Shown here: one piece after another, positions 34,534 through 43,191 of the stretch
Position numbering within the stretch: position 1 is the stretch's first letter
Layout of the letters: the number at the start of each line of letters is the position of its first letter
NCBI GenBank assembly: GCA_013298545.1
Contig: JAAFIA010000016.1
Location: 1-61,296, forward strand
Source of the DNA: Bacteroidota bacterium
GTDB lineage: Bacteria > Bacteroidota > Bacteroidia > Palsa-965
Direction: 5' to 3'
Length of the DNA: 61,296 nt
Program-made: the position numbers and the translations under genes
Notes under the pieces: model-generated
Seen by the model: only the letters and a program-made list of their open reading frames with translations
Databases searched by the model: none
Told to the model about the DNA's origin: nothing

Positions 34534-35877
34534 ATGAAACGCATATTTAGCATCGTTTTTTTTCTAGTATCCATTTTCGCACAGGCACAACTGATTGTTA
34601 AAGATGCCGATAGCCTCTCGTTGCATTACGCAACAAAAATGAAAACGTTGATCGATCGCAATCAATCGCTAAATAATCAGTATAGCATTGATTTGTACGG
34701 TGTTTCCATTTATGCTTCGGCGGCAGATAAAAAGCTAGCGAAACCAGAATATAAAATTACGTGGAGCGAATTGCCTTTGTTCAAACTCGTCATCAAAAAC
34801 GAAACGCGCGAAGAAGCGCAGCGGATCTTACTCGAAAAAGGTGCTGGCCCATTTCCTCCCGAAATTCAAAAAGCATACATTTTACGAACGCCGCTCAGTT
34901 CCGAATTTGTCCCAATGGATGGAAAGCCATTGAATGGAATGCGCATCGCACTTGACCCCGGACATTTCGCAAACGATTCGTTGACCAGTAGGGTAGAAGA
35001 TAAGTACATTGATTTTTATGTGAAAGAACAAGGGAAGACAGATAGCACGCACATCAATTTTTTTGAGGCGCAGTTGACGTATGCTACGGCTTCTTCGTTG
35101 GCTTTGTTTTTGCGTGGTTATGGGGCAGAAGTAATGACCACCATTCCAGAACAAGGAAAAACGGCGCTTGGCAAAACGTATTGGGATTGGAAAAAAACGG
35201 ATTATGCGCACGCACTCGATTCGATGTTGCGTGTAAGACCAAGCGATGCTAATTTGTTGAAACTAAAAAATCCAAAATTCAAGAACGATGACCGTTTAAT
35301 TTTTCGGTATGTTTTTCGTGATGTGGAATTGCGTAAGCGCGCGGCATTGATCAATGCGTTTCGTCCAGATCTTACGGTGATTATTCATTACAATGTAGAT
35401 GAGAAAAATAAAGACTGGAAAGTGCCAACGAAGAAAAACTACTGCATGGCGTTTGTGGGTGGAAGTTTTAGCGCAGGTGAATTGGGCGATTCAGAAAAAC
35501 GCTTCGATTTTTTGCGCTTGCTTTTAACGGATGAATTGGATCAGAGCATTAGTTTTTCTGGACAAGTAACAAGTCATTTTAAAAAGCACTTAAATGTGCC
35601 ACTCGCGAAAAAATCTGATGCGGAGTATTTACAGACAAGTTGTACAAAAACCGAAAGCGAAGGCGTTTATGGTCGCAATTTATCCTTGTGTCGGCTTGTT
35701 CAGGGCGTTTTGATTTATGGCGAAACATTGTATCAAGACAATGAAAAAGAATGTATTTGGTTGAATGACGAAAAACAAGAGGGCGAAATCAAAAGTTTAA
35801 AAATGCCACGTACGCAACTGGTTGCAGAAGCTTATTTGCTTGGTATTTTAGATTGGGCCGCACAACAAAAACGTTGA
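34534..35877 (+). CDS. N-acetylmuramoyl-L-alanine amidase-like (Amidase_3) protein
   Basis: A protein of 447 aa with a signal peptide (residues 1-18). Zinc-site residues of the Amidase_3 fold: H144 in IALDPGHFA, E178 in NFFEAQLTYATASSLALFLRG, and a His in LTVIIHYNVD near residue 286. The domain has an insertion (~195-260) and a long C-terminal extension compared with AmiC. It would cut the bond between muramic acid and the stem peptide in the periplasm. It is followed by a GH18 gene that may attack the glycan, so the operon looks suited to wall or chitin-like polymer processing. Confidence 0.8.
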   Translation: MKRIFSIVFFLVSIFAQAQLIVKDADSLSLHYATKMKTLIDRNQSLNNQYSIDLYGVSIYASAADKKLAKPEYKITWSELPLFKLVIKNETREEAQRILLEKGAGPFPPEIQKAYILRTPLSSEFVPMDGKPLNGMRIALDPGHFANDSLTSRVEDKYIDFYVKEQGKTDSTHINFFEAQLTYATASSLALFLRGYGAEVMTTIPEQGKTALGKTYWDWKKTDYAHALDSMLRVRPSDANLLKLKNPKFKNDDRLIFRYVFRDVELRKRAALINAFRPDLTVIIHYNVDEKNKDWKVPTKKNYCMAFVGGSFSAGELGDSEKRFDFLRLLLTDELDQSISFSGQVTSHFKKHLNVPLAKKSDAEYLQTSCTKTESEGVYGRNLSLCRLVQGVLIYGETLYQDNEKECIWLNDEKQEGEIKSLKMPRTQLVAEAYLLGILDWAAQQKR

Positions 35878-35925
35878 TCAGGATTGCAAAGAAAACTGTA
35901 TCTTTCTTGCTCTAAATTATTTTCG

Positions 35926-38889
35926 ATGCGCTTCCTTTTTTTACTTCCCGTCTTTTTGACAAAGATTCTTTTTGCACAGCAAACGAATCCGTCAACCATG
36001 CAGCAAGAAGCTGAACATTACGGACAATATACATATACAAACGAATTGAGTTGGGATAGTTTGCGTATTGCCGAAGGGCAAGCAGAAGTATCAGATCCGC
36101 TCGTTTTCGATTCGCGTGGATCGTGTACGCTCAACAAGCGTGTGTTTGGTTGGCATCCGTATTGGAATGGTTCGGAATACCTGAATTACCAATGGAATTT
36201 ACTCAGCGACTTTTGTTATTTCGATTACCGCGTAAGTCCAAATACAGGAAACAACTTGAATGCTTCCTTTCAATGGACAACAAGCGCTGCTGTTACTGCC
36301 GCAATCAATAACAATGTTGATGTGCATATTTGCGCAAGTTTATTTTCCAATCACGCTACATTTTTAGCAAGTACAACAGCGCAGCAAACATTCATCAATA
36401 ACATCATTTCGCTTCTGCAAGCGCGGGGCGGCAAAGGGGTAAACATTGATTTTGAAGGCATGGCGAGTACGGATCGTAATGCGTTTACAGCGTTTATGCA
36501 AACACTCAGTACCCAAGTACATACGGCTATTCCTGGTTCTGAAATTAGCCTAGCCTTGTATGCCGTTGATTGGGGTTATGTGTTTGACATTCCAGCACTC
36601 AATGCTTCGGTCGATTTATTTGTCATTATGGGTTATGATTATTACTGGACAAATAGTTCTTCTGCTGGTCCAACAGATCCGCTGTATTCCTTTGAAACGA
36701 CATACAATTATTCTATTTCGCGCTCTGTAACATACTATTTGAAAGAAGGTGCACCCACGAATAAATTACTTTTAGGCTTACCCTATTATGGCCGCGAGTG
36801 GAGTGTTGTTTCCAATACAGTTCCTGCTGCAACAACAGGAAGTTATTCGGGTTCGGTTACATACACAACTGCGCGCAACAATGTAAACGGTTATTTTACC
36901 AATGCGAACGCAGAATACAATGGGTTGTCAAATTACTATCCATATACTGTTAGCAACACTTGGCGGCAATGCTTTATCAATAATGCATATACACTTGGCA
37001 AGCGTTTCGATTTTGTTAACCAACGCAATTTGGGTGGCATCGGAATTTGGGCCTTGGGTTATGATGATGGTTATGCCGATTATTGGAATGCTATACGTGA
37101 TCATTTTAGCGATTGTGCCGTTGTTCCATGCAGCGATACCCTCTGGGATATGGGCGGCGCTGGACGCAATTATTATAGCAACGAAAATTATACAACCACG
37201 ATTGCTCCAGCTAACGCGGCAAGTGTATCGCTCAGTTTTTTGACGTTCAATACACAATCCAATGTAGATTCGTTGTGGCTGTATGACGGTTCAAACACAT
37301 CTGCACCTTTAATTGGTGTGTACAGTGGAAGTAATTCGCCTGGAACCGTCAATTCTACTGGACCAACATTGAGTTTGCGTTTTAAATCAGATGCCAGCAC
37401 AACGAGTTCGGGATGGGTGGCTGTTTGGTCTTGTGTGATGGATGCGGTTGCGCCTACAACAACGGTTACTGCGCCTTCTGGCTGGCAGACAACCAATTTT
37501 AATGCAACGTTTACAGATGCTGATAATGTTGGTGGAACAGGGATCGAAAAAAGTTTTTATCAAGTTACCGATTTCAATGCTACCGAATGGCGTTCCAACA
37601 ACACACGCGGTTTTTTCAACGACGATTTCGACCAAAACGTAATTCATCCCGATTGGACTTCGCAGGTTGGTATTTGGTCGGTAAATGCAAGTGGGAAATT
37701 GGAACAGAGCGATGAAACGCAAGGCAATACCAACATCTATGCACCACTCACACAAAATTTATCGAATCGGTATTTGTATCACTGGCAGGGAAAAATTACG
37801 GGAACGGGAAATAATCGTCGCGCAGGATTTCATTTTTTCTGCGATAATCCGATCTTGACCAACCGCGGAAATTCCTACTTCGTGTGGTTTCGTCTCGATC
37901 AAGCAACGATAGAGATTTATAAAGTGGTGAATGATGTGTTTACGTTACAATCGTCTTCACCATACACGTTCGTCAACAATCAATGGTACGATTTTAAAGT
38001 TTCGTATGATCGTATTTCTGGACGCATTGAAGTGTATGTCAATGATGCTTTTTCGGCTTCGTGGATTGATGCACAACCTTATGCCAATGGTTCACACATT
38101 TCTTTCCGCAATGGAAATAGCAATTGGCAAGTCGATAATTTTCGCGTGTATCGTTCGCGCTTTAGCAATGCACAAACACAAGTAACGGTGGGCAACTGTG
38201 GTGCTTGCGATGTGCGTTATGAAAATCCAAATCCAATTACGCCTTCGGCTCAAATTCGTTCACTCACAAAAGATAACGCTCATTTGCTTTCACAAATTGC
38301 AACTGCAACTGCTAATATTGACTGGACAGCTCCAACACCTGTAATGGTATTGGATGGACCAAGTGCAGATATTGATACTACATACAATAACCTTGTCATG
38401 GAAGCCAACTGGACCAATGCGTTCGATCCGAATTCCGGTTTGGCAAATTATGAATACGCACTTGGCTCAACACCCGGCGATTCGGATGTTGTCGCTTGGA
38501 CTTCGCAAGCAACAACACAGGTTTATGAGTTGGGAGCTTATGCGCCGCAATGGTATTATTTTTCGGTACGCAGTTACAACAATGCTGGATTGCGATCGAC
38601 TACGAGCATCAGTGATGGTCAAGAATTGGTATTCTTCTTGAATGCACCTGATGCTGAAGGTATAAGTTCGGTAACTGTTTTTCCGAATCCATTTGCCCAA
38701 ACGCTTCAAGTAACGACAACGGTTCCTGCAACAATGAAGTTGTATGATATACATGGAAAAATTGTTGCGTCCGAAACTTTTGCAGCAACAAACGCCACTT
38801 GGTTTTTGGGCCAAATACCCGCAGGAATATATTTGCTCGAAATTCAAACTGAAAACGGAATCGAACACCGCCGTCTTATTCATCGCTAA
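35926..38889 (+). CDS. Secreted GH18-family glycoside hydrolase with CUB and T9SS domains
   Basis: A protein of 987 aa from the ATG at 35926, which starts a signal peptide (MRFLFLLPVFLTKILFAQ). The GH18 catalytic barrel (~60-400) carries the DxE end of the family motif in GVNIDFEGMAS (Glu near 176), a VDLFVIMGYDYYW strand and LLGLPYYGREW. A CUB-like domain follows at ~405-505, then a Ca/Ig-like segment, a LamG-like region (~565-735) and a fibronectin-like piece. The final ~75 residues are a T9SS domain (VTVFPNPFAQTLQV ... IPAGIYLLEIQT). GH18 enzymes cut chitin-type or GlcNAc-containing glycans. The stop overlaps the next ATG by one base. Confidence 0.9.
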   Translation: MRFLFLLPVFLTKILFAQQTNPSTMQQEAEHYGQYTYTNELSWDSLRIAEGQAEVSDPLVFDSRGSCTLNKRVFGWHPYWNGSEYLNYQWNLLSDFCYFDYRVSPNTGNNLNASFQWTTSAAVTAAINNNVDVHICASLFSNHATFLASTTAQQTFINNIISLLQARGGKGVNIDFEGMASTDRNAFTAFMQTLSTQVHTAIPGSEISLALYAVDWGYVFDIPALNASVDLFVIMGYDYYWTNSSSAGPTDPLYSFETTYNYSISRSVTYYLKEGAPTNKLLLGLPYYGREWSVVSNTVPAATTGSYSGSVTYTTARNNVNGYFTNANAEYNGLSNYYPYTVSNTWRQCFINNAYTLGKRFDFVNQRNLGGIGIWALGYDDGYADYWNAIRDHFSDCAVVPCSDTLWDMGGAGRNYYSNENYTTTIAPANAASVSLSFLTFNTQSNVDSLWLYDGSNTSAPLIGVYSGSNSPGTVNSTGPTLSLRFKSDASTTSSGWVAVWSCVMDAVAPTTTVTAPSGWQTTNFNATFTDADNVGGTGIEKSFYQVTDFNATEWRSNNTRGFFNDDFDQNVIHPDWTSQVGIWSVNASGKLEQSDETQGNTNIYAPLTQNLSNRYLYHWQGKITGTGNNRRAGFHFFCDNPILTNRGNSYFVWFRLDQATIEIYKVVNDVFTLQSSSPYTFVNNQWYDFKVSYDRISGRIEVYVNDAFSASWIDAQPYANGSHISFRNGNSNWQVDNFRVYRSRFSNAQTQVTVGNCGACDVRYENPNPITPSAQIRSLTKDNAHLLSQIATATANIDWTAPTPVMVLDGPSADIDTTYNNLVMEANWTNAFDPNSGLANYEYALGSTPGDSDVVAWTSQATTQVYELGAYAPQWYYFSVRSYNNAGLRSTTSISDGQELVFFLNAPDAEGISSVTVFPNPFAQTLQVTTTVPATMKLYDIHGKIVASETFAATNATWFLGQIPAGIYLLEIQTENGIEHRRLIHR

Positions 38890-39758
38890 TGAGAAGATTT
38901 AGTAGCTTATTGTGTGTCTTGATGGCCGTGTTTTCGCTTCGTGCACAACAATCTGTTTCATTAGAACAGCTTGTTCCATCGGGTTCGTTCCAATATACCG
39001 ACATCAAGTCGGCGGTGAAAGAATCGGCCCGATGTTATTGGTTGAATCTTGCTGGACCAGTTGAAGCCAACACAAAGGTTTTGGCCAAACTTCCTACACT
39101 ATCCAATTTGATGATCTTGCAATTGTCGGCCAATCAGTACGATCAAATCCTTCCGGGATTTTGCACTTACACGAACCTCATTTATTTTTCTTCTGAAAAA
39201 AATCCCATCGAATTTTTTCCGGATTCGTTTGCCATGCTTGGACAATTGAAATACCTCGATTTGTATCAAACAAGCCTCGATTCGTTTTCAAATGGTATGG
39301 TTTGGTTGCCGCGCTTGCAATCGCTGCGGATTGTTGCCAATACCGACACATTTTATTTGTCAAAAAATATGGCCGCAATGGAGCGTACACTCGAACGGTT
39401 GGTGCTCGATTCAACACATATCGACTCATTGCCAGCGAGTATCGGAACGCTCAAAAAATTAAAACACCTTTCGTTGGTTCATACCGGAATTGATACATTG
39501 CCACCTGCGATCAAAAAATTAACGTCGCTTGAAACGCTTTTGCTCGATGGGAATCAACTCACGGAACTTCCGAATGAAATTAAATACCTCAAAAACCTCA
39601 AAGTGCTATCGCTGCGAAATAATAAAATTCAACACATCAATGACCGAATCTGTTTTCTCGAAAACCTTTCCCTGCTTGATTTGCGTGGCAATGCGGTGTC
39701 TGAATACGAAGTGGCTTGCCTCAAAGTGTTGCTCCCTGGCTGCCAGATTTTGAACTAA
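38889..39758 (+). CDS. Exported leucine-rich repeat protein
   Basis: A protein of 289 aa with a signal peptide (SLLCVLMAVFSLRAQ). About eight LRR units of ~23 residues fill residues 60-275, for example LKHLSLVHTGIDTLPPAIKKL and LKVLSLRNNKIQHINDRICFL. There is no T9SS sorting domain, so it is probably periplasmic. LRRs make binding surfaces; the partner is unknown. It is coupled to the GH18 gene by TAATG and closes the envelope operon. Confidence 0.88.
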   Translation: MRRFSSLLCVLMAVFSLRAQQSVSLEQLVPSGSFQYTDIKSAVKESARCYWLNLAGPVEANTKVLAKLPTLSNLMILQLSANQYDQILPGFCTYTNLIYFSSEKNPIEFFPDSFAMLGQLKYLDLYQTSLDSFSNGMVWLPRLQSLRIVANTDTFYLSKNMAAMERTLERLVLDSTHIDSLPASIGTLKKLKHLSLVHTGIDTLPPAIKKLTSLETLLLDGNQLTELPNEIKYLKNLKVLSLRNNKIQHINDRICFLENLSLLDLRGNAVSEYEVACLKVLLPGCQILN

Positions 39759-39783
39759 TGCTTCGATTGCCGATTCAAACCTG

Positions 39784-39791
39784 TACTTTTG
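39784..39791 (+). promoter_or_regulatory. TAnnTTTG promoter element close to rluD-like start
   Basis: TACTTTTG ends only 6 bp before the ATG at 39798, implying a very short or leaderless transcript if used. Confidence 0.4.
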
Positions 39792-39797
39792 CAGCGT

Positions 39798-40838
39798 ATG
39801 AACGAAGAACTGATTGATTTCCCCGACGCAGAACAAGAACTGTTTGAACACTTTCGATTTGTGGTCGATGCAGGTCAGGAGATGTTGCGTATTGACAAAT
39901 ACCTGCAACATAAAATCGCCAATGCTTCGCGCACAAAAATCCAATCAGCTGCTGATGCCGGAAATATTTTGGTGAATGATAAGCCCATTAAATCAAGTTA
40001 TAAAGTAAAGCCCCACGATACGATCGCGATTCTATTACCACATCCGCCGCGTATTCATGAACTATTGCCCGAGAATATTCCAGTCAATATCACGTATGAA
40101 GATGATGAGTTCATCATCGTCAATAAAAATCCAGGTATGGTTGTACATCCCGGATTCAGCAATTATACAGGAACATTGGTCAATGCCATGCTTTGGCATT
40201 TTGAACATTTACCCAAATCGAGTGTCGAGAATCGCCCGGGTTTGGTGCATCGTTTAGATAAAGACACGTCGGGCATCATGGTTGTTGCGAAAACCGAATA
40301 CGCGCTCGCACATTTGGCCAAACAATTTTTCGATCGCAGCAATGACCGTCGTTATTATGCACTGGTTTGGGGCGATTTTGAAACAGATGAAGGAACGATT
40401 GAAGGCCATATTGGCAGAAGCCTCCGCGATCGGAAAGTGCAAGATGTTTTTCCAGAAGGCGATCAAGGAAAACATGCGGTTACACATTGGAAAGTGGTGG
40501 AGCGATTTGGGTATGTTACGTTGGTGGAATGCAAATTAGAAACGGGAAGAACACATCAGATTCGTGTGCACATGCAACACATTGGCCATCCGTTGTTCAA
40601 TGATGCAAGTTATGGAGGTGATTACATCAGAAAAGGCACAACATTTACGAAATACAAGCAATTTGTGCAACATTGTTTCGATGCTTGCCCACGTCAAGCC
40701 TTGCATGCAAAATCACTTGGTTTTGTACATCCCAAAACAAAATCGTGGATTCAATTCGACTCTGAATTACCTAACGATATGCAAACGGTCATTGAAAAAT
40801 GGCGGCATTACAGCAAGTTCAACGCCTCGGAAGAATAG
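39798..40838 (+). CDS. rluD: RluD-type pseudouridine synthase with S4 domain
   Basis: A protein of 346 aa from the ATG at 39798. The S4 RNA-binding domain lies at about 28-85 (MLRIDKYLQHKIANASRTKIQ ... ILVNDKPIKSSYKVKPHD). The catalytic motif HRLDKDTSGIMVVAKT has its Asp near residue 153, and GRTHQIRVHMQHIGHP lies near 251. RluD modifies uridines in helix 69 of 23S rRNA. The symbol is by family; the exact target site is inferred. It is convergent with the HAD gene, only 23 bp apart. Confidence 0.92.
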   Translation: MNEELIDFPDAEQELFEHFRFVVDAGQEMLRIDKYLQHKIANASRTKIQSAADAGNILVNDKPIKSSYKVKPHDTIAILLPHPPRIHELLPENIPVNITYEDDEFIIVNKNPGMVVHPGFSNYTGTLVNAMLWHFEHLPKSSVENRPGLVHRLDKDTSGIMVVAKTEYALAHLAKQFFDRSNDRRYYALVWGDFETDEGTIEGHIGRSLRDRKVQDVFPEGDQGKHAVTHWKVVERFGYVTLVECKLETGRTHQIRVHMQHIGHPLFNDASYGGDYIRKGTTFTKYKQFVQHCFDACPRQALHAKSLGFVHPKTKSWIQFDSELPNDMQTVIEKWRHYSKFNASEE

Positions 40839-40861
40839 ATTGATTTTGTGTTAGCTGGCGA

Positions 40862-41527
40862 TCAATGCAACGCACAAAGCTCCTGCCAATGCATGGGTGT
40901 AAATGCTTCGAGCGAATTTAATTTTAGATCAGCAATGCAGAAACGTTCCTGTGTGTAATGTGCGGCAGCTGGAATAGCGACGCATTTCATACGCGCTGCT
41001 TTAGCGGCTAAAACACCATTGAACGAATCTTCAAATACCAGACATTTTGTTGGATCAACACGCAGGTGTTTGGCTGTTGTTAGAAATACAGCCGGATGTG
41101 GTTTGCCGTATGGTTCGTGTTCGGCAGAACAAATGAGTTGGAACGAATCGTAGATTTCGTAATGCTGCATGAGATTCCGAATCAGATGCAGCGGGGAAGA
41201 CGAAGCTAAAGCAACAGGGATGTTTTGTTGTTTGAAAAAATCAAGTGTATTTTTTACACCAGCCATCAAACCCGCATGTTCAATAACTAGTCGTTCTACT
41301 TCTAAGATGATTTGTGTTTGTGTGTCTTCGACAACGAAATTGGGCCATGGATGACGTTCATACCACTGTTGAATCACTTCTTGAATGCGCGCACCCATCA
41401 TGCGTTCGAAGTCTGACTCGTTGGGAGCAACACTGAGTTTTCCAAATACATTGGTTTCCGCTACACGCCACCAAGGTTCAGAATCAACCAATAGGCCGTC
41501 CATGTCAAATATCACCGCTTCTATCAT
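40862..41527 (-). CDS. HAD-IA hydrolase, HxpB/beta-phosphoglucomutase-like
   Basis: A protein of 221 aa. HAD motif I FDMDGLLVDSEPWW (nucleophile D8, acid D10), motif II ALASSSP near 115, motif III Lys in GKPHP near 147, and motif IV VFEDSFNGVLAA near 172. The DGLLVDSEPWWRVAE start is close to hexitol-phosphatase HxpB (YniC). It is probably a cytoplasmic sugar-phosphate phosphatase; substrate unproven. No terminator separates it from the convergent rluD-like gene. Confidence 0.9.
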   Translation of the reverse strand: MIEAVIFDMDGLLVDSEPWWRVAETNVFGKLSVAPNESDFERMMGARIQEVIQQWYERHPWPNFVVEDTQTQIILEVERLVIEHAGLMAGVKNTLDFFKQQNIPVALASSSPLHLIRNLMQHYEIYDSFQLICSAEHEPYGKPHPAVFLTTAKHLRVDPTKCLVFEDSFNGVLAAKAARMKCVAIPAAAHYTQERFCIADLKLNSLEAFTPMHWQELCALH

Positions 41528-41579
41528 GGCTTAAAGATAATAGTGAAAAGAAAACGGATGAAAGGGGAAATGTATAAAA

Positions 41580-41736
41580 ACAGAAAACCCGACAAGCTAA
41601 CCCCAAATTGCTTGCCGGGTTTTTCTGAATGTGTAGAGGACAATCCTCCTAAGCCTGCTTGATTGTACTACAGGACCCCTCTGAGTACGATGATGAGAAT
41701 GAGAATTAAGCTGAACCTTCTCTTACAGGCATCACG
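41580..41736 (-). ncRNA. Candidate orphan small RNA
   Basis: Read on the minus strand, a TACATTTG promoter element (41748-41741) is followed by about 110 nt with possible stems: GAGAA/TTCTC, GTACT/AGTAC, and ACAATC/GATTGT. A terminator hairpin (41622-41585) with a T-rich tail ends it. No downstream gene is close enough to need an attenuator except the HAD gene 58 bp away. One frame inside reads LILILIIVL before a stop, like a branched-chain leader peptide, but it lacks an ATG/GTG/TTG start. I do not recognise the RNA family. Confidence 0.4.
41585..41627. terminator. Intrinsic terminator, T-runs on both strands
   Basis: AAACCCGACAAGC (41585-41597) pairs with GCTTGCCGGGTTT (41610-41622), with one G-T pair, and TTTT follows on each strand. 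No + gene ends here, so its main use is probably on the minus strand. Confidence 0.75.
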
Positions 41737-41868
41737 AGAACAAATGTATATCTTGCTTCATGTGAATTAAACCTGCTTTTAGCTCCATTCGGACATTCGT
41801 TTAATCTTTTTATTTATTTAAAATGCTTAAAATCAATGTTTTGCATTTATTTTTACAGACATTGGACA

Positions 41869-43053
41869 TTACTTATTTATACCATTCGTATTTGTCGTGA
41901 ATACTTTGTCTTTGTAATCTGTGATGGTGTTGTATATCGTATCGCGCTCAATTGGGTGTCGGCCAACACCGCGAATCAATTCAACTAATTGTTCTGTTGT
42001 AAGTTTCGGATTCTGATCTTCTGCACCTGCCATCGAATAAATTTTTGTCGAATCGTCAATCGTTCCGTCAATATCATCGACACCAAATGCCAGTGATAAT
42101 TGCGCTGTTGTTCGGCCAATCATTGGCCAGTATGCTTTTACGTGGCCGAAATTATCGAGGAAAATGCGTGCAACAGCATAGTTTTTCAAATCTTCAATAA
42201 CAGAAACCTCGGCAATATCCGACATTTGATTTTCCTTGTTACGAAACTTTAACGGGATAAACGTATTGAATCCTTGCGTACGGTCTTGCAATTCGCGCAA
42301 GCGATTCATGTGATCGATGCGATGTGCGTATGTTTCGATATGACCGTAGAGCATTGTTGCATTGGATGGAATGCCAAGTTTGTGAGCCGTTTCATGAATT
42401 TCAAGCCATTGGTCGGAACTACACTTATCGCCAGCAATTTCTTCGCGAACCACTTCGTCAAAAATTTCAGCACCGCCGCCAGGTAACGATTCTAAACCTT
42501 GTTCTTTCAGGTAGGTCAGCCCTTCAACATAATTCATTTTGGCCTTACGAAACATATAATCCAGCTCTACCGAAGTAAATGCTTTGACGTGTAAATCGGG
42601 GCGATGTGCTTTGATATCACGAATCAAATCGCCGAAAAAATATAAATCCATTTTGGGATGAACGCCACCCACAATATGCACTTCGGTAACAGGTTCGCCA
42701 TCATACTTTTTCACAATATCAAGCATTTGATCTTTGCTTAATTCCCAGCCCGCTTCGCGATTTTTATACAAACGTGAGTAGGAGCAAAATTTGCAATCAA
42801 ATACACAGATATTGGTTGGCTCGATGTGAAAATTACGATTGAAAAATGTTTTATCGCCATGCTTTTTTTCGCGCACAAAATTGGCTAATGCACCCAAAAA
42901 ACTGACTTCTCCTTTTTCATATAAAGCCAAACCTTCTTCCGGTGTTAGGCGTGTTCCTGAAATTACTTTTTGTGCAATTTTTTGAAGTTCTGGATGTACT
43001 TGTGGCGCAGTAATCAATGCATCAATTGCTGACGCTTTGGCGAGAATAGTCAT
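41869..43053 (-). CDS. mqnE: Aminodeoxyfutalosine synthase MqnE
   Basis: A protein of 394 aa. The radical SAM cluster motif is C83-x3-C87-x2-C90 (NICVFDCKFCSYSRLY). Further MqnE-type segments are HIVGGVHPKMDL, SLPGGGAEIFDE, NATMLYGHIET and the C-terminal IREVGRHPIERDT-like stretch. It joins an adenosyl radical to the enolpyruvyl benzoate substrate, an early step of menaquinone synthesis by the futalosine route. MqnC has a related fold; the length and the GHIET/GGVHP context favour MqnE. With the MqnP-like enzyme at 21 kb it indicates that pathway. Confidence 0.93.
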   Translation of the reverse strand: MTILAKASAIDALITAPQVHPELQKIAQKVISGTRLTPEEGLALYEKGEVSFLGALANFVREKKHGDKTFFNRNFHIEPTNICVFDCKFCSYSRLYKNREAGWELSKDQMLDIVKKYDGEPVTEVHIVGGVHPKMDLYFFGDLIRDIKAHRPDLHVKAFTSVELDYMFRKAKMNYVEGLTYLKEQGLESLPGGGAEIFDEVVREEIAGDKCSSDQWLEIHETAHKLGIPSNATMLYGHIETYAHRIDHMNRLRELQDRTQGFNTFIPLKFRNKENQMSDIAEVSVIEDLKNYAVARIFLDNFGHVKAYWPMIGRTTAQLSLAFGVDDIDGTIDDSTKIYSMAGAEDQNPKLTTEQLVELIRGVGRHPIERDTIYNTITDYKDKVFTTNTNGINK

Positions 43054-43140
43054 GACTCAAAAGTATTAGAGTACAAATGTACGAAGCATAAAACGATAAG
43101 TACGTTTTAACATTTTAACAATCGAAGAAAAAAGAAATAA

Positions 43141-43173
43141 AAAAATCCGGTTCTGTTGGGAACCGGATTTTTC
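43141..43173 (-). terminator. Terminator of M43 protease gene
   Basis: AAAAATCCGGTTC (43141-43153) pairs with GAACCGGATTTTT (43160-43172). On the minus strand the T-run follows directly, 20-50 bp after the protease stop. Confidence 0.82.
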
Positions 43174-43191
43174 AAGGTATTGAAGCAGTTT

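Larger units (their letters stand above)
41528..41868. other. 341-bp intergenic region between HAD gene and mqnE
   Basis: No supported protein gene. On the minus strand it carries a promoter-like TACATTTG, a structured stretch and an intrinsic terminator, listed as a small-RNA candidate. The 41760-41868 part is AT-rich. Confidence 0.6.

Noticed and set aside
41668-41757. Branched-chain leader peptide (LILILIIVL) before the HAD gene
   Set aside because: The frame has no ATG, GTG or TTG start, the hydrophobic run comes from an ATTCTC simple repeat, and the downstream gene is not amino-acid related. The region is kept only as an RNA candidate.
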